DNA of 64,000 nucleotides, from assembly GCA_016702545.1 (NCBI GenBank), contig JADJDT010000015.1, positions 92,491-156,490 of the forward strand. Direction: 5' to 3'. The DNA comes from Pseudomonadota bacterium. Its GTDB lineage: Bacteria; Myxococcota_A; Polyangia; GCA-2747355. Shown piece after piece: positions 53,867-61,689 of the stretch (position 1 is its first letter; the number at the start of each line of letters is the position of its first letter). Both the position numbers and the translations under genes were made by a program. The notes below the pieces were generated by a model. It worked only from the letters and a program-made list of their open reading frames with translations. It was not told the DNA's origin and made no database searches.

Positions 53867-54946
53867 ATGGAGCCTGCCGAGGAGCGCCTTCCCAGGGCCG
53901 CGGGCCTCAGCGAGGCGCGCTACAGCATCGGCAGCGACGAGCGCGGGCCCTACCTCGCGGGCGGCAGCGCGCCCAATCTCCGACTGCGCGTCGAGCTCGG
54001 GTTGACCATCACCCCCGAGCAACGGCGGCACTATCCGCCGCAGACGATCTTCCTCGATGGCGCCTACGGCGGGCCGCCCTTTCTCGACAACACCCAGCGC
54101 CAATACTCCTTCGACCACCACGCGGGCTGCGTGCGAGCGTTTACGCTGGCCACCTGCGAGCAGGCGGCGGTGATGCTGCTCAAGGGACTGCCGCTCTTCG
54201 AGGGTGAGTGGCAGCTCTACCTCAACGACCCCGACCTCGACGCGGTGCTCGCCGCCTGGTTGCTGCTCAATCACGCCGAGCTGCTGCAGCAGGGCGCCAA
54301 GCTGCTGGCGCAGCTGATGCCGCTGGTGCGCGTCGAGGGGGTGATCGACGGCCACGGGCTCGACGTGCCGCTGCTGACGGCCTTGCCGCGGGCGCAATAC
54401 GAGCAGCTCCGGGCGCAGCTCGACGCGCTGCGCCCGCTGGCGACCGCCGCCTCGGCGCGCGAGAGCGACACGCTCAGGCACACCCGCGCGCTGCTCTGCC
54501 GCCTCGACGAGACGCTCTTCCCGGCGGGCTATCTGCAGCGACTGCTCGAGCTCCACGAGGTGGCGCACGCCGTGCTGCCGCGCGGCAAGCTGGCGGTGCT
54601 CTGCCGCTCGCGCCACGGCATCTACGAGGTCGAGTCCCAGCTCAAGCAGCGCTATGAGCGCAGCCTGGCGCTGATCGTGCTCGACCAGGGGGGCGATTGC
54701 TTCACGCTGCGGCAGGTCGACGCGTTCCTGCCGCAGAACCTGAACGACGTCTACCGCGCGCTGAATCACGCGGACGCGCGCGTCGAGCAAACGCGTCGCG
54801 GCGCCAACCGCTGGGGCGGATCGGACAACATCGGCGGGTCGCCGCGCCAGAGCGGCAGCGCGCTCGGCGGCGACGAGGTGCTGCGCATCGCCCACCGCGT
54901 GCTCGGCGCGCGACGGCCCTGGTGGCGGCGCCTCTTCCGGCGCTAG
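53867..54946 (+). CDS. DHH-like phosphoesterase-family protein
   Basis: A 359-residue soluble protein. The segment RQYSFDHHAGCVRAFTLATC has the metal-binding Asp-His-His of the DHH phosphoesterase superfamily, and YLNDPDLDAVLAAWLLLNHA gives the second Asp-x-Asp-like site seen in DHH proteins (NDPDLDA matches the N-terminal D-x-D motif in permuted order). A C-terminal DHHA1-like region is not obvious. Possible roles include hydrolysis of nucleotide or phosphate esters; substrate unknown. ATG 53867 starts the protein-like region. The Arg-rich C-terminus (WWRRLFRR) is unusual. It is followed by pruA 69 bp later; no functional link is evident. Confidence 0.7.
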   Translation: MEPAEERLPRAAGLSEARYSIGSDERGPYLAGGSAPNLRLRVELGLTITPEQRRHYPPQTIFLDGAYGGPPFLDNTQRQYSFDHHAGCVRAFTLATCEQAAVMLLKGLPLFEGEWQLYLNDPDLDAVLAAWLLLNHAELLQQGAKLLAQLMPLVRVEGVIDGHGLDVPLLTALPRAQYEQLRAQLDALRPLATAASARESDTLRHTRALLCRLDETLFPAGYLQRLLELHEVAHAVLPRGKLAVLCRSRHGIYEVESQLKQRYERSLALIVLDQGGDCFTLRQVDAFLPQNLNDVYRALNHADARVEQTRRGANRWGGSDNIGGSPRQSGSALGGDEVLRIAHRVLGARRPWWRRLFRR

Positions 54947-55015
54947 GAAACAAGTATTAGGTGCAGGGCGGCACGGCGCGGCGACGGCGGGTCGCCCCCA
55001 GCGAGCGAGGGAAAG

Positions 55016-56665
55016 ATGATCCAGGCGCAAACCCACGTCCCCCTGCCCGCCAACGAGGCGGTCCGCAACCACGCGCCGGGCAGCCCGGAGCGCCACGAGC
55101 TGCGCCGGGCGCTGATGACGCAGCAGGCCACGGTCGTCGAGATTCCGCTGGTCATCGGCGGCCGTGCGGTGTCGGCGGCGCGCCGGCGTCCGATCGTCTG
55201 TCCGCACGACCACGGGCACGTCCTGGCGCAGGTCCACAGCGCCGAGCCCGCCCACGTGGCCCAGGCGATCGCGGCGGCCGCCGCCGCCTGGCCGGCCTGG
55301 TCGCGCACCCCCTGGGCCGAGCGCGCCGCCATCTTCCTGCGCGCGGCCGAGCTGCTCGCCACGCGCTGGCGCGCCACGATCAACGCCGCCACGATGTTGG
55401 CGCAGAGCAAGACACCGCACCAGGCCGAGATCGACGCCGCCTGCGAGCTGATCGACTTCTGGCGCTTCAACCCCTATTTCGCCGAACGGCTATTTCAGGA
55501 GCAGCCGCAGTCCGCCCCGGGGAGCTGGAACTACGCCGACTGGCGTCCGCTCGAGGGCTTCGTGCTGGCGATCACGCCCTTCAACTTCACCTCGATCACC
55601 GCCAACCTCGCCACCGCGCCGGCGCTGCTGGGCAACGTCGTGCTGTGGAAGCCGGCGCACGAGGCCACGCTGGCGGCGCACTACCTGCTCGAGCTGCTGA
55701 CCGCGGCCGGCCTGCCCCCCGGCGTGATCAATCTGCTGCCGGGAGAGGGACGCACGATCGGCCCGGCGGCGCTCGGCGATCCCAACCTCGCCGGCGTGCA
55801 CTTCACCGGCAGCACGCCCAGCTTCAACGCGATCTGGCGCGAGGTGGGCGCGCAGATCGCCCGCTACCGCAACTACCCGCGACTGGTCGGCGAGACCGGC
55901 GGCAAGGACTTCATCGTCGCGCATCCGTCGGCCGACGAGGACGCGCTGCTCACCGCGCTGATCCGCGGCGCCTTCGAGTACCAGGGGCAGAAGTGCTCCG
56001 CCGTCTCACGCGCCTACCTGCCCCGCTCGCTCTGGCTGCGCCTCGAGGCGCGACTGGCCGACACCATCGCCGCCCTGCCGATGGGCGACCCCTGCGACTT
56101 CAAGAGCTTCGTCGGCGCGGTGATCAACCGGCACGCCTGGACCAACATCCGCGACTACCTCGAGCTGGCACGTGGCACGGCCGGCTGTCGGATCGTGGCC
56201 GGCGGCAGCTGCAGCGACACCCACGGCTTCTTCGTCCACCCGACCTTGATCGAGAGCGAGGACCCGCGCTCGCGGCTGATGACCGAGGAGATCTTCGGCC
56301 CCGTGCTCACCTGCCACGTCTACGAGGACCAGGCCTACGAGCAGGTGCTGACGCTCTGCGACCAGACCTCGCCCTTCGGGCTGACCGGGGCGGTCTTCGC
56401 GCGCGAGCAGCCCGCGATCGGCCTGGCGCTCGACCGGCTGCGTCACGCGGCCGGCAACTTCTATATCAACGACAAGCCCACCGGCGCGGTGGTCGGCCAG
56501 CAGCCCTTCGGTGGCGCGCGGGCCTCCGGGACCAACGACAAGGCGGGCAGCGGCACGAACCTGCTGCGCTGGGTCACCCCGCGGGTGATCAAGGAGAACC
56601 TCGCCCCGCCCCATGACTACCGCTACCCCTACATGGAGGGCGACGCGGCGGACGACACGCACTGA
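55016..56665 (+). CDS. pruA: L-glutamate gamma-semialdehyde (1-pyrroline-5-carboxylate) dehydrogenase
   Basis: A 549-residue aldehyde dehydrogenase that oxidises L-glutamate 5-semialdehyde to glutamate using NAD+, the second step of proline catabolism. The catalytic Cys is in FEYQGQKCSAVSRAYL, and the glutamate in LVGETGGKDFIVAH; the cofactor pocket shows FVLAITPFNFTSITANLA and HFTGSTPSFNAIW. Length and the N-terminal extension fit the monofunctional PruA (RocA) type, not the bifunctional PutA. No proline dehydrogenase gene is adjacent in the window. ATG 55016 has a purine-rich upstream stretch (GAGCGAGGGAAAG). The half palindromic element G lies just downstream. Confidence 0.93.
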   Translation: MIQAQTHVPLPANEAVRNHAPGSPERHELRRALMTQQATVVEIPLVIGGRAVSAARRRPIVCPHDHGHVLAQVHSAEPAHVAQAIAAAAAAWPAWSRTPWAERAAIFLRAAELLATRWRATINAATMLAQSKTPHQAEIDAACELIDFWRFNPYFAERLFQEQPQSAPGSWNYADWRPLEGFVLAITPFNFTSITANLATAPALLGNVVLWKPAHEATLAAHYLLELLTAAGLPPGVINLLPGEGRTIGPAALGDPNLAGVHFTGSTPSFNAIWREVGAQIARYRNYPRLVGETGGKDFIVAHPSADEDALLTALIRGAFEYQGQKCSAVSRAYLPRSLWLRLEARLADTIAALPMGDPCDFKSFVGAVINRHAWTNIRDYLELARGTAGCRIVAGGSCSDTHGFFVHPTLIESEDPRSRLMTEEIFGPVLTCHVYEDQAYEQVLTLCDQTSPFGLTGAVFAREQPAIGLALDRLRHAAGNFYINDKPTGAVVGQQPFGGARASGTNDKAGSGTNLLRWVTPRVIKENLAPPHDYRYPYMEGDAADDTH

Positions 56666-56698
56666 CGCTTGCCAAGCGGGGCGAGCAGGCTAAAGTGC

Positions 56699-56737
56699 CT
56701 GCGCCCGGGCGGGGCAGCAGATTCTTGGACACCTCTT
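56699..56737. repeat. Half palindromic element, copy G
   Basis: Only the right-hand side of the A/B-type element is present (GGGCGGGGCAGCAGATTCTT then GGACACCTCTT). The left arm AAGAGGTGTCC is missing, though GCGAGCAGG, found inside the left side of copies A and B, occurs near 56682. It looks like a decayed copy in the 107-bp gap between pruA and the small membrane protein gene. Confidence 0.65.
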
Positions 56738-56772
56738 CAGGCTCATCCAGGCGGGGTCGGGGGCTCGGGCAG

Positions 56773-57228
56773 ATGGGGACGACGGTAGCGCAACACGAAC
56801 TCGGTGGTCGCTCCCTGCGCTGGCTGCTGACGGCGATCAGCGTGCTGTCCCTGGGGCTCGGCTGGTTCAGCTACGGGCGCTACCGGCAGGCCGAGGTGGA
56901 GCTGCGCGGCGCGCTGGTCACCCTGCGTCAGCGCGGAACGCAGCTCGACGCCGAGGGCTGCGTCGAGGCCGGGCTGCAGTGGACGCGTGACTGCTCGGCG
57001 CTGCTCGATCTCTGCAACGCCAGCGTCTCGCGGGTGGTCAACGCCTGCTTGCAGGCGACCGACCGCAGCGCTGACTGCCGCGCGTTCGGTCGGCAGCTCG
57101 AGGATCCGCGCGTCGTCTTTCGCCGCTGCGCCAAGCACGGCACCCACGGCCGGCGCGGCAACAAGAACTGCGTCGAGGCCTACCGCATGCTGGCCGCGAC
57201 CTGTCGCCAAGGAGCGGGCGAATCATGA
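56773..57228 (+). CDS. Small Cys-rich membrane protein upstream of ctaA
   Basis: A 151-residue protein with one N-terminal membrane helix (WLLTAISVLSLGLGWFSYGR) and an exported domain containing seven cysteines (GCVEA, DCSALLDLCNAS, NACLQATD, DCRAFG, RCAKHG, NCVEAYRM, TCRQ), likely held by disulfides. ATG 56773 starts the protein-like part; an in-frame start at 56695 lies in element G. Its stop overlaps the ctaA start (ATGA), so it is translated with heme A synthase. It may help cytochrome oxidase assembly, inferred from position only; no family recognised. Confidence 0.7.
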   Translation: MGTTVAQHELGGRSLRWLLTAISVLSLGLGWFSYGRYRQAEVELRGALVTLRQRGTQLDAEGCVEAGLQWTRDCSALLDLCNASVSRVVNACLQATDRSADCRAFGRQLEDPRVVFRRCAKHGTHGRRGNKNCVEAYRMLAATCRQGAGES

Positions 57229-58277
57229 CGCCCAGCGGCACCCCGAAGCTCCCGGCGAGTCTCCCCGCGAGTCTCCCCGCCAACCGGCCCGCGTTCCTCT
57301 GGGCGCTGAGCACGACCGCGGCCACCTTCGCGCTGCTGGTGGTCGGGGGCACCGTCAATCCGACCGGATCTTCGCTCGCCTGCCCCGACTGGCCGCTGTG
57401 CTACGGCCAGGTCTTCCCGACGATGGAGGGCGGCGTGCTCTTCGAGCACTCGCATCGGCTGCTCGCCAGCGCGGTCGGCCTCTGCACCCTCGTGCTCGCC
57501 GCGCTGCTGGGGCGACGTCGCCAGCAGGACCGCGCCGGCGCCTGGCTCGGCCTGCTGGCCGTGGCGGCGGTGATCGCGCAAGGCACGCTCGGCGGCCTGA
57601 CCGTGATCTACCGGCTGCCGCCGGCCGTCTCGGTCGCTCACCTCGCGCTCTCGATGATCTTCTTCACCCTGGTCATCTATCTCTCGTTCCGCGCCTACTA
57701 TGGCGGCACCCTCTGCGCTGCGCTGCGCTCCAGCGGCGCGACCCGCACCCCCGCACCCCACGATCCCACGACCAACTCCGGCGGTAACCCCGCGCCCGGT
57801 CCACCCCTGGCCGTGGCGGCGCTCTGGGTCGCGATCTACGGCCAGCTGCTGCTGGGCGCGCTCGTGCGCCATCTGCACGCCGGCCGCCTCTGCGGCAACG
57901 ACCCGCTGCTCTGCGACGGCTTCTCGCTCTGGCCCGAGGTGTCGCTGCAGCGCCTGCACATGCTGCACCGCATCGTGGCCGTGCTGCTGGCCTTCGCCGC
58001 GGTCGCGGTGGCGCTGGCCGCCCAGCGCCGCGCGGCCCTGCTTCAGCGACGCCTCGCCCGCATCACGGCCTTGGCCATTCCCTGGCTCGCCCTGACCCAG
58101 GTGCTGCTCGGCGCAGCGACGGTGATGACCGGCATCGGGGTCGTGCCCGCCACGCTGCATCTCGCGGGCGGCGCCCTGCTGCTCGGCGCCACGACGGTCG
58201 TGCACCTCGACCTGGTCCGCCCCGCCGTGGGGCCCAAGACCGGCGGCGCGAGCGCCCGGGCGGTGAGCTCGTGTTGA
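57225..58277 (+). CDS. ctaA: Heme A synthase (COX15/CtaA)
   Basis: A 350-residue inner membrane protein with eight predicted helices. It converts heme O to heme A for aa3-type cytochrome oxidases. Diagnostic segments: VVGGTVNPTGSSLACPDWPL (conserved CPDWP), FEHSHRLLASAVGL (heme-ligand His), LGGLTVIYRLPPAVSVAHL, LLLGALVRHLHAGRLCGNDP, and RLHMLHRIVAVLLAF, giving paired histidines in both halves. The extra CxxxxCxxxP pattern (RLCGNDPLLCDG) is typical of one class of CtaA. The start overlaps the preceding stop (ATGA) and the 3' end overlaps ctaB. Confidence 0.93.
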   Translation: MTPSGTPKLPASLPASLPANRPAFLWALSTTAATFALLVVGGTVNPTGSSLACPDWPLCYGQVFPTMEGGVLFEHSHRLLASAVGLCTLVLAALLGRRRQQDRAGAWLGLLAVAAVIAQGTLGGLTVIYRLPPAVSVAHLALSMIFFTLVIYLSFRAYYGGTLCAALRSSGATRTPAPHDPTTNSGGNPAPGPPLAVAALWVAIYGQLLLGALVRHLHAGRLCGNDPLLCDGFSLWPEVSLQRLHMLHRIVAVLLAFAAVAVALAAQRRAALLQRRLARITALAIPWLALTQVLLGAATVMTGIGVVPATLHLAGGALLLGATTVVHLDLVRPAVGPKTGGASARAVSSC

Positions 58278-59203
58278 GCGCCCAGGCCAGCGGCGTCGCG
58301 AGCGCCGACCCCCTGCGCGATCGCGACCGCGCGCAGGGCGCGCTGCTGCGCGTGGCGCAGGATCTCGTCGCGCTGACCAAGCCCGGCATCGTCGCCTTCT
58401 GCGCCGGCGAGACGGCCTCGGGCCTGTGGCTGGCCCACCGCGCGCTGTCCTGGACCAGCACGGCCGCGGTGCTGCTCGGCACCAGCCTGGCGGTCGCCGC
58501 GGCCAATGCGCTGAACATGGTCGTCGAGCGCGACACCGATCGCCTGATGCCGCGCACGCGCCAGCGGCCTCTGCCTGCCGGTCGGCTGCGACCACGCGCG
58601 GGCGTGCTGCTCAGCGTCGTCTGCGGCGCGACCGGCCTCGCCCTGCTGGCGGCCGTCGTGAGCCCGCTGACGGCCCTGCTGGCAGGCGCCGCGCTGGCGA
58701 GCTACGTACTGGTCTACACGCCGCTCAAGCGGGTCAGCCCGCATGCCCTGCTGGTCGGGGCCGTGCCCGGGGCGATGCCCGCGCTGATCGGCTTCACCGC
58801 GGGAAACGACGGACTGGGCGCCGCGGGACTGGCGCTGTTCGCGCTGATGGTCTGCTGGCAGCTCCCGCACTTCGTCGCGATCGCGCTCTATCGCCACGCC
58901 GAGTACGCTCGCGCAGGCATCCGCGCGCTGCCGCTGGTGATCGGCCTGGACGGTGCGCGCCGCTATGCGCTGCTGACCACCGCCCTGCTGCTGCCGCTCA
59001 CCGGGGCCGTGGGTTACTTCGGCGGGCTGGGCGGCCTGAGCTGGGCGCTGCTGCTGCTGGGAAGCGCCGGACTCTTAGGGCGCGGTCTAGGCTGCCTGGG
59101 CGCCCAGGGCGGCCCACGCGGGGCACGCGCCTTCTTCGGGGCGACGCTGATCTACCTGCCGGTGCTGTGGGTGGGCCTGGCGCTGCATGCGGTGAGGCCA
59201 TGA
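58271..59203 (+). CDS. ctaB: Protoheme IX farnesyltransferase (CtaB/CyoE)
   Basis: A 310-residue UbiA-family prenyltransferase that adds a farnesyl chain to heme B, giving heme O, the substrate of CtaA. The prenyl-diphosphate site NALNMVVERDTDRLMPRTRQ (N-x-x-x-D-x-x-x-D) is present, and FAGD-type site II is replaced by the CWQLPHFVAIALYRHAEYAR region typical of heme O synthases. Seven to nine helices. GTG 58271 or TTG 58274 overlaps the ctaA stop. Its stop overlaps the ABC ATPase start (ATGA), so the heme genes and the ATPase are one operon. Confidence 0.93.
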   Translation: MLSAQASGVASADPLRDRDRAQGALLRVAQDLVALTKPGIVAFCAGETASGLWLAHRALSWTSTAAVLLGTSLAVAAANALNMVVERDTDRLMPRTRQRPLPAGRLRPRAGVLLSVVCGATGLALLAAVVSPLTALLAGAALASYVLVYTPLKRVSPHALLVGAVPGAMPALIGFTAGNDGLGAAGLALFALMVCWQLPHFVAIALYRHAEYARAGIRALPLVIGLDGARRYALLTTALLLPLTGAVGYFGGLGGLSWALLLLGSAGLLGRGLGCLGAQGGPRGARAFFGATLIYLPVLWVGLALHAVRP

Positions 59204-60237
59204 TCGATCTCGCCCCTGAGCGCGCGCGCAGCGCCACACCCGCAGCGCCCGCAGCCACCGCGACCGCCGGCGAGGCGCTGCTGGAGCTGCACGAGCTGTC
59301 GCAGAGCTTCGGCACGCGCCAGGTGCTCGATCGGCTGAGCCTGCGCATCACGCCCGGCGAGTGCTTCGGCCTGCTCGGCCCCAACGGCAGCGGCAAGTCG
59401 ACCGCGCTGGCGATCATCGCCGGCCTGCTGCGGCCCACGGAGGGCACGATCACCTTCGCCGGTCAGCGTCTTCCCGGAGCGCAGCGACTGCTGCGTCGCA
59501 GCAGCGGCGTCGTGTTTCAGCGGCCCGCGCTCGACCTCAAGCTGAGCGTGGCGCAGAACCTCGCGCTCGCGGCACGGCTGCAAGGCCTGCGCGGCGCGCC
59601 TGCGCGGCAGCGCATCGCCGAGGCGCTGGAGCTGGCGGGGCTGAGCGACCGCGAGCGGGACCTGGCAGGGGTGCTCTCGGGCGGCCTCAAGCGGCGGCTC
59701 GACATCGCGCGGGCCCTGCTGCACGAGCCCCGGCTGCTGCTGCTCGACGAGCCCACGGCGGGTCTCGACGAGGTCTCCTTCCGCCAGACCTGGCGGCAGC
59801 TCGACCTGCTGCGCCAGCAACGAGGCCTGACGATCGTGCTGGCGACGCACCGACCCGAGGAGGCGGAGCGCTGCGACCGGCTGGCGATCATGGCCGCCGG
59901 TCGCGTGGCGTTGATCGACACGCCCGAGGCCTTGAAGCGCCGCACCCAACACGACGCCGTGGTGATCGCGCCGACGGACCTGGCGGCGCTGCCGGCGCTC
60001 TGCGAGGACGCCGCCGCGCGCTTCGGCCTGAGCTGCTGGATCGAGGGCGAGCAGCTGGTGATCGAGCACGCCCGCGGCCACGAGCTGATTCCGCGCCTCG
60101 TCGAGGCCTATCCCGACGGCCACCTCGCGACCGTGAGTCTGCGCCACCCGACCCTCGCCGATGTCTTCTTCAAGGTCACCGGCACCACCCTGCTGCCGCT
60201 GGACGAGCAGCCGGCGCCGCGCGGCGCCAAGGAGTAG
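59200..60237 (+). CDS. ABC transporter ATP-binding protein (DrrA/CcmA-like)
   Basis: A 345-residue ABC ATPase. Walker A GLLGPNGSGKSTALAIIAGL, ABC signature LSGGLKRRLDIARALLHEPR, Walker B LLLDEPTAGLDEVSFRQTWR, and H-loop VLATHRPEEAERC are all intact. It resembles the ATPases of ABC-2 exporters (drug, polysaccharide, or NatA-type). A C-terminal extension of ~100 residues (VVIAPTDLAALPALCEDAAA) is characteristic of that group. In many deltaproteobacteria an ABC-2 permease follows in the ctaAB cluster; here the next gene is the Rieske protein, so the permease is missing from the window. It begins with an ATGA overlap of ctaB and ends 3 bp before the Rieske gene. Confidence 0.9.
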   Translation: MIDLAPERARSATPAAPAATATAGEALLELHELSQSFGTRQVLDRLSLRITPGECFGLLGPNGSGKSTALAIIAGLLRPTEGTITFAGQRLPGAQRLLRRSSGVVFQRPALDLKLSVAQNLALAARLQGLRGAPARQRIAEALELAGLSDRERDLAGVLSGGLKRRLDIARALLHEPRLLLLDEPTAGLDEVSFRQTWRQLDLLRQQRGLTIVLATHRPEEAERCDRLAIMAAGRVALIDTPEALKRRTQHDAVVIAPTDLAALPALCEDAAARFGLSCWIEGEQLVIEHARGHELIPRLVEAYPDGHLATVSLRHPTLADVFFKVTGTTLLPLDEQPAPRGAKE

Positions 60238-60240
60238 CCC

Positions 60241-60804
60241 GTGCGCGAGCCGCCTTCCGCCACCCCACCGGGCCCCGCGGCCGCAGCCTGGCCCGCGCGC
60301 CTGCTCGGCATCGCGCGCGAGCTGGCCCAGCGCGTCGTGCTGCCGACCGTGCTCAACGAGGCCAAGCGCCCGCGGCATCCGCTCGACATCGCCACGCGGC
60401 TGGTGGGCCTGCCCTTCGAGCTGGCGCACCACCTCCGGGCGGCCCAGCAGCGCGAGCAGCGCCGGCGCCGCGCCACCGAAGGGCTCGCCGACCCCGGCAG
60501 CGACTTCGTCTTCGCGCTGCATGCCTCCGAGTTGCGCGACGGCGAACGCCGCGTGCTGACGCTGGGCGGCCAGCAGGTGGCCGTCTTCCGCATCGAGGGG
60601 CGCTTCTATGCCACCGGCACGGCCTGTCCCCACACCGCCGGCCCCGTCGCCGAGGGCGACCTCGCCGGCACCGAGCTGACCTGCCCCTGGCACGGCTGGC
60701 GCTTCGACGTGCCCACCGGCGCCTGCCTGACCGTCGCCGGCGAGCGCCTCAAGACCTTCCCCGTCAAGACCGTGGCCGACCAGGTGCTCGTGCGGGTGGC
60801 CTGA
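60241..60804 (+). CDS. Rieske [2Fe-2S] protein
   Basis: A 187-residue protein whose C-terminal half (~residues 90-187) is a Rieske domain: FYATGTACPHTAGPVAEGDL and LTCPWHGWRFDVPTGACLTV provide the Cys-x-His and Cys-x2-His ligands of a [2Fe-2S] cluster. The spacing and the lack of a membrane helix fit soluble ferredoxin-like or nitrite-reductase-small-subunit Rieske proteins, not the bc1 subunit. The first ~85 residues are an Arg/Ala-rich helical extension (LATRLVGLPFELAHHLR-like) that I do not recognise. GTG 60241 is chosen, immediately after the ABC ATPase stop. Probably an electron carrier related to the oxidase-assembly operon. Confidence 0.87.
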   Translation: MREPPSATPPGPAAAAWPARLLGIARELAQRVVLPTVLNEAKRPRHPLDIATRLVGLPFELAHHLRAAQQREQRRRRATEGLADPGSDFVFALHASELRDGERRVLTLGGQQVAVFRIEGRFYATGTACPHTAGPVAEGDLAGTELTCPWHGWRFDVPTGACLTVAGERLKTFPVKTVADQVLVRVA

Positions 60805-60825
60805 AGCCCGGTACCCGAAACGTTC

Positions 60826-60971
60826 TAGAAGTCAGCTCATGAATGTAGCGAGCCGCCCGAGGGCTAGGAGCGGCGAGTACCGGAGCGGAGCGTACGGGCC
60901 GGTACGTGAGCACCGGAGCGCAGCCGCGACAACGCCATCGGGTGGCGCAGCCATTCAGGAGATGACTTCTA
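60826..60971. repeat. Palindromic intergenic element, copy F
   Basis: A 146-bp element with arms TAGAAGTCAGCTCATGAATG and CATTCAGGAGATGACTTCTA (few mismatches). The core contains GTACGGGCCGGTACGT, GAGCACCGGAGCG, and GACAACGCC, matching copies B and C. It lies between the Rieske gene and the broken dehydrogenase; the TAG stop of the latter (60969-60971) is the end of the right arm. Confidence 0.76.
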
Positions 60972-61532
60972 CCAGGGGAGGCGCTCGCCGTTGGCGTGCC
61001 AGAACCCGCCGGAGCTCTCCAGGGTCAATTCGTCGAGCCGCTGCAGCAGGCCCCGGCCGCCTCGGGCGGATCGACGTGGCCGCTGCCGCCCGTCATGTCG
61101 GTGCGCACGTAGCCGGGATGGAGGATGGCCACGGCGATACCGCGCGGACGCAGGTCGTGAGCCAGCGAGACGCCCGCCATGTTGAGCGCGGCCTTGGACA
61201 TCCGGTAGCCGTAGTTGCCGCCGGAGCTGTTGTCGCCGATCGACCCCATCCGACTGCTGACCAGCCCGACCTTGGCGCCGCGTCTCGTGCGCCAGCACGC
61301 CGGCGTTGTTGATCAGCAGGTCCAAGCGCAGGGTGCCCAGCCGGCGCGCCAGCTTGGCCACCGAGGCCTCGTCACCAACATCCACCCCCTCCTCGACCCG
61401 CACGCCCAGCGCCGCCAGCGCCGGGCTCGCCCGCCGACAGGTGGCGATCACCGCATCCCCGCGCGCCGCAAGCTGGCAGCAGAGCTCCAGCCCAATCCCG
61501 CGATTCGCCCCCGTCACCAGCACCGTCGCCAT
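60969..61532 (-). pseudogene. Broken short-chain dehydrogenase/reductase (CsgA-like)
   Basis: The N-terminus VLVTGANRGIGLELCCQLAA (glycine-rich NAD(P) site) and LRLDLLINNAGVLAHET match CsgA-like SDRs. After that the frame becomes unlike protein, while another frame (61025-61249) carries MGSIGDNSSGGNYGYRMSKA and ALNMAGVSLAHDLRPRGIAV, LHPGYVRTDMTGG, which includes the catalytic Tyr-x3-Lys. Between NNAGV... and the ...GSIGD part, about 45-50 expected residues (the helix leading to the active-site Ser) are missing. A second shift returns to the first frame for FWHANGERLPW. So an internal deletion plus frameshifts; the gene looks inactive. Its stop is contributed by element F. Confidence 0.75.
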
Positions 61533-61689
61533 GATCGTCCTCCTGGGGCGCGCACCGGTGGGGCCGCGCGCACCGGCTCACGGCGGCCCGACCGAAGGGC
61601 GCCTCTTGCGACCGGGGGCGCCGCCTATCACTCCTTCGTGGTGACTGCGGCTGTCAATCGGATCTCGTGGACCTCGGGGAAGGCGAACC

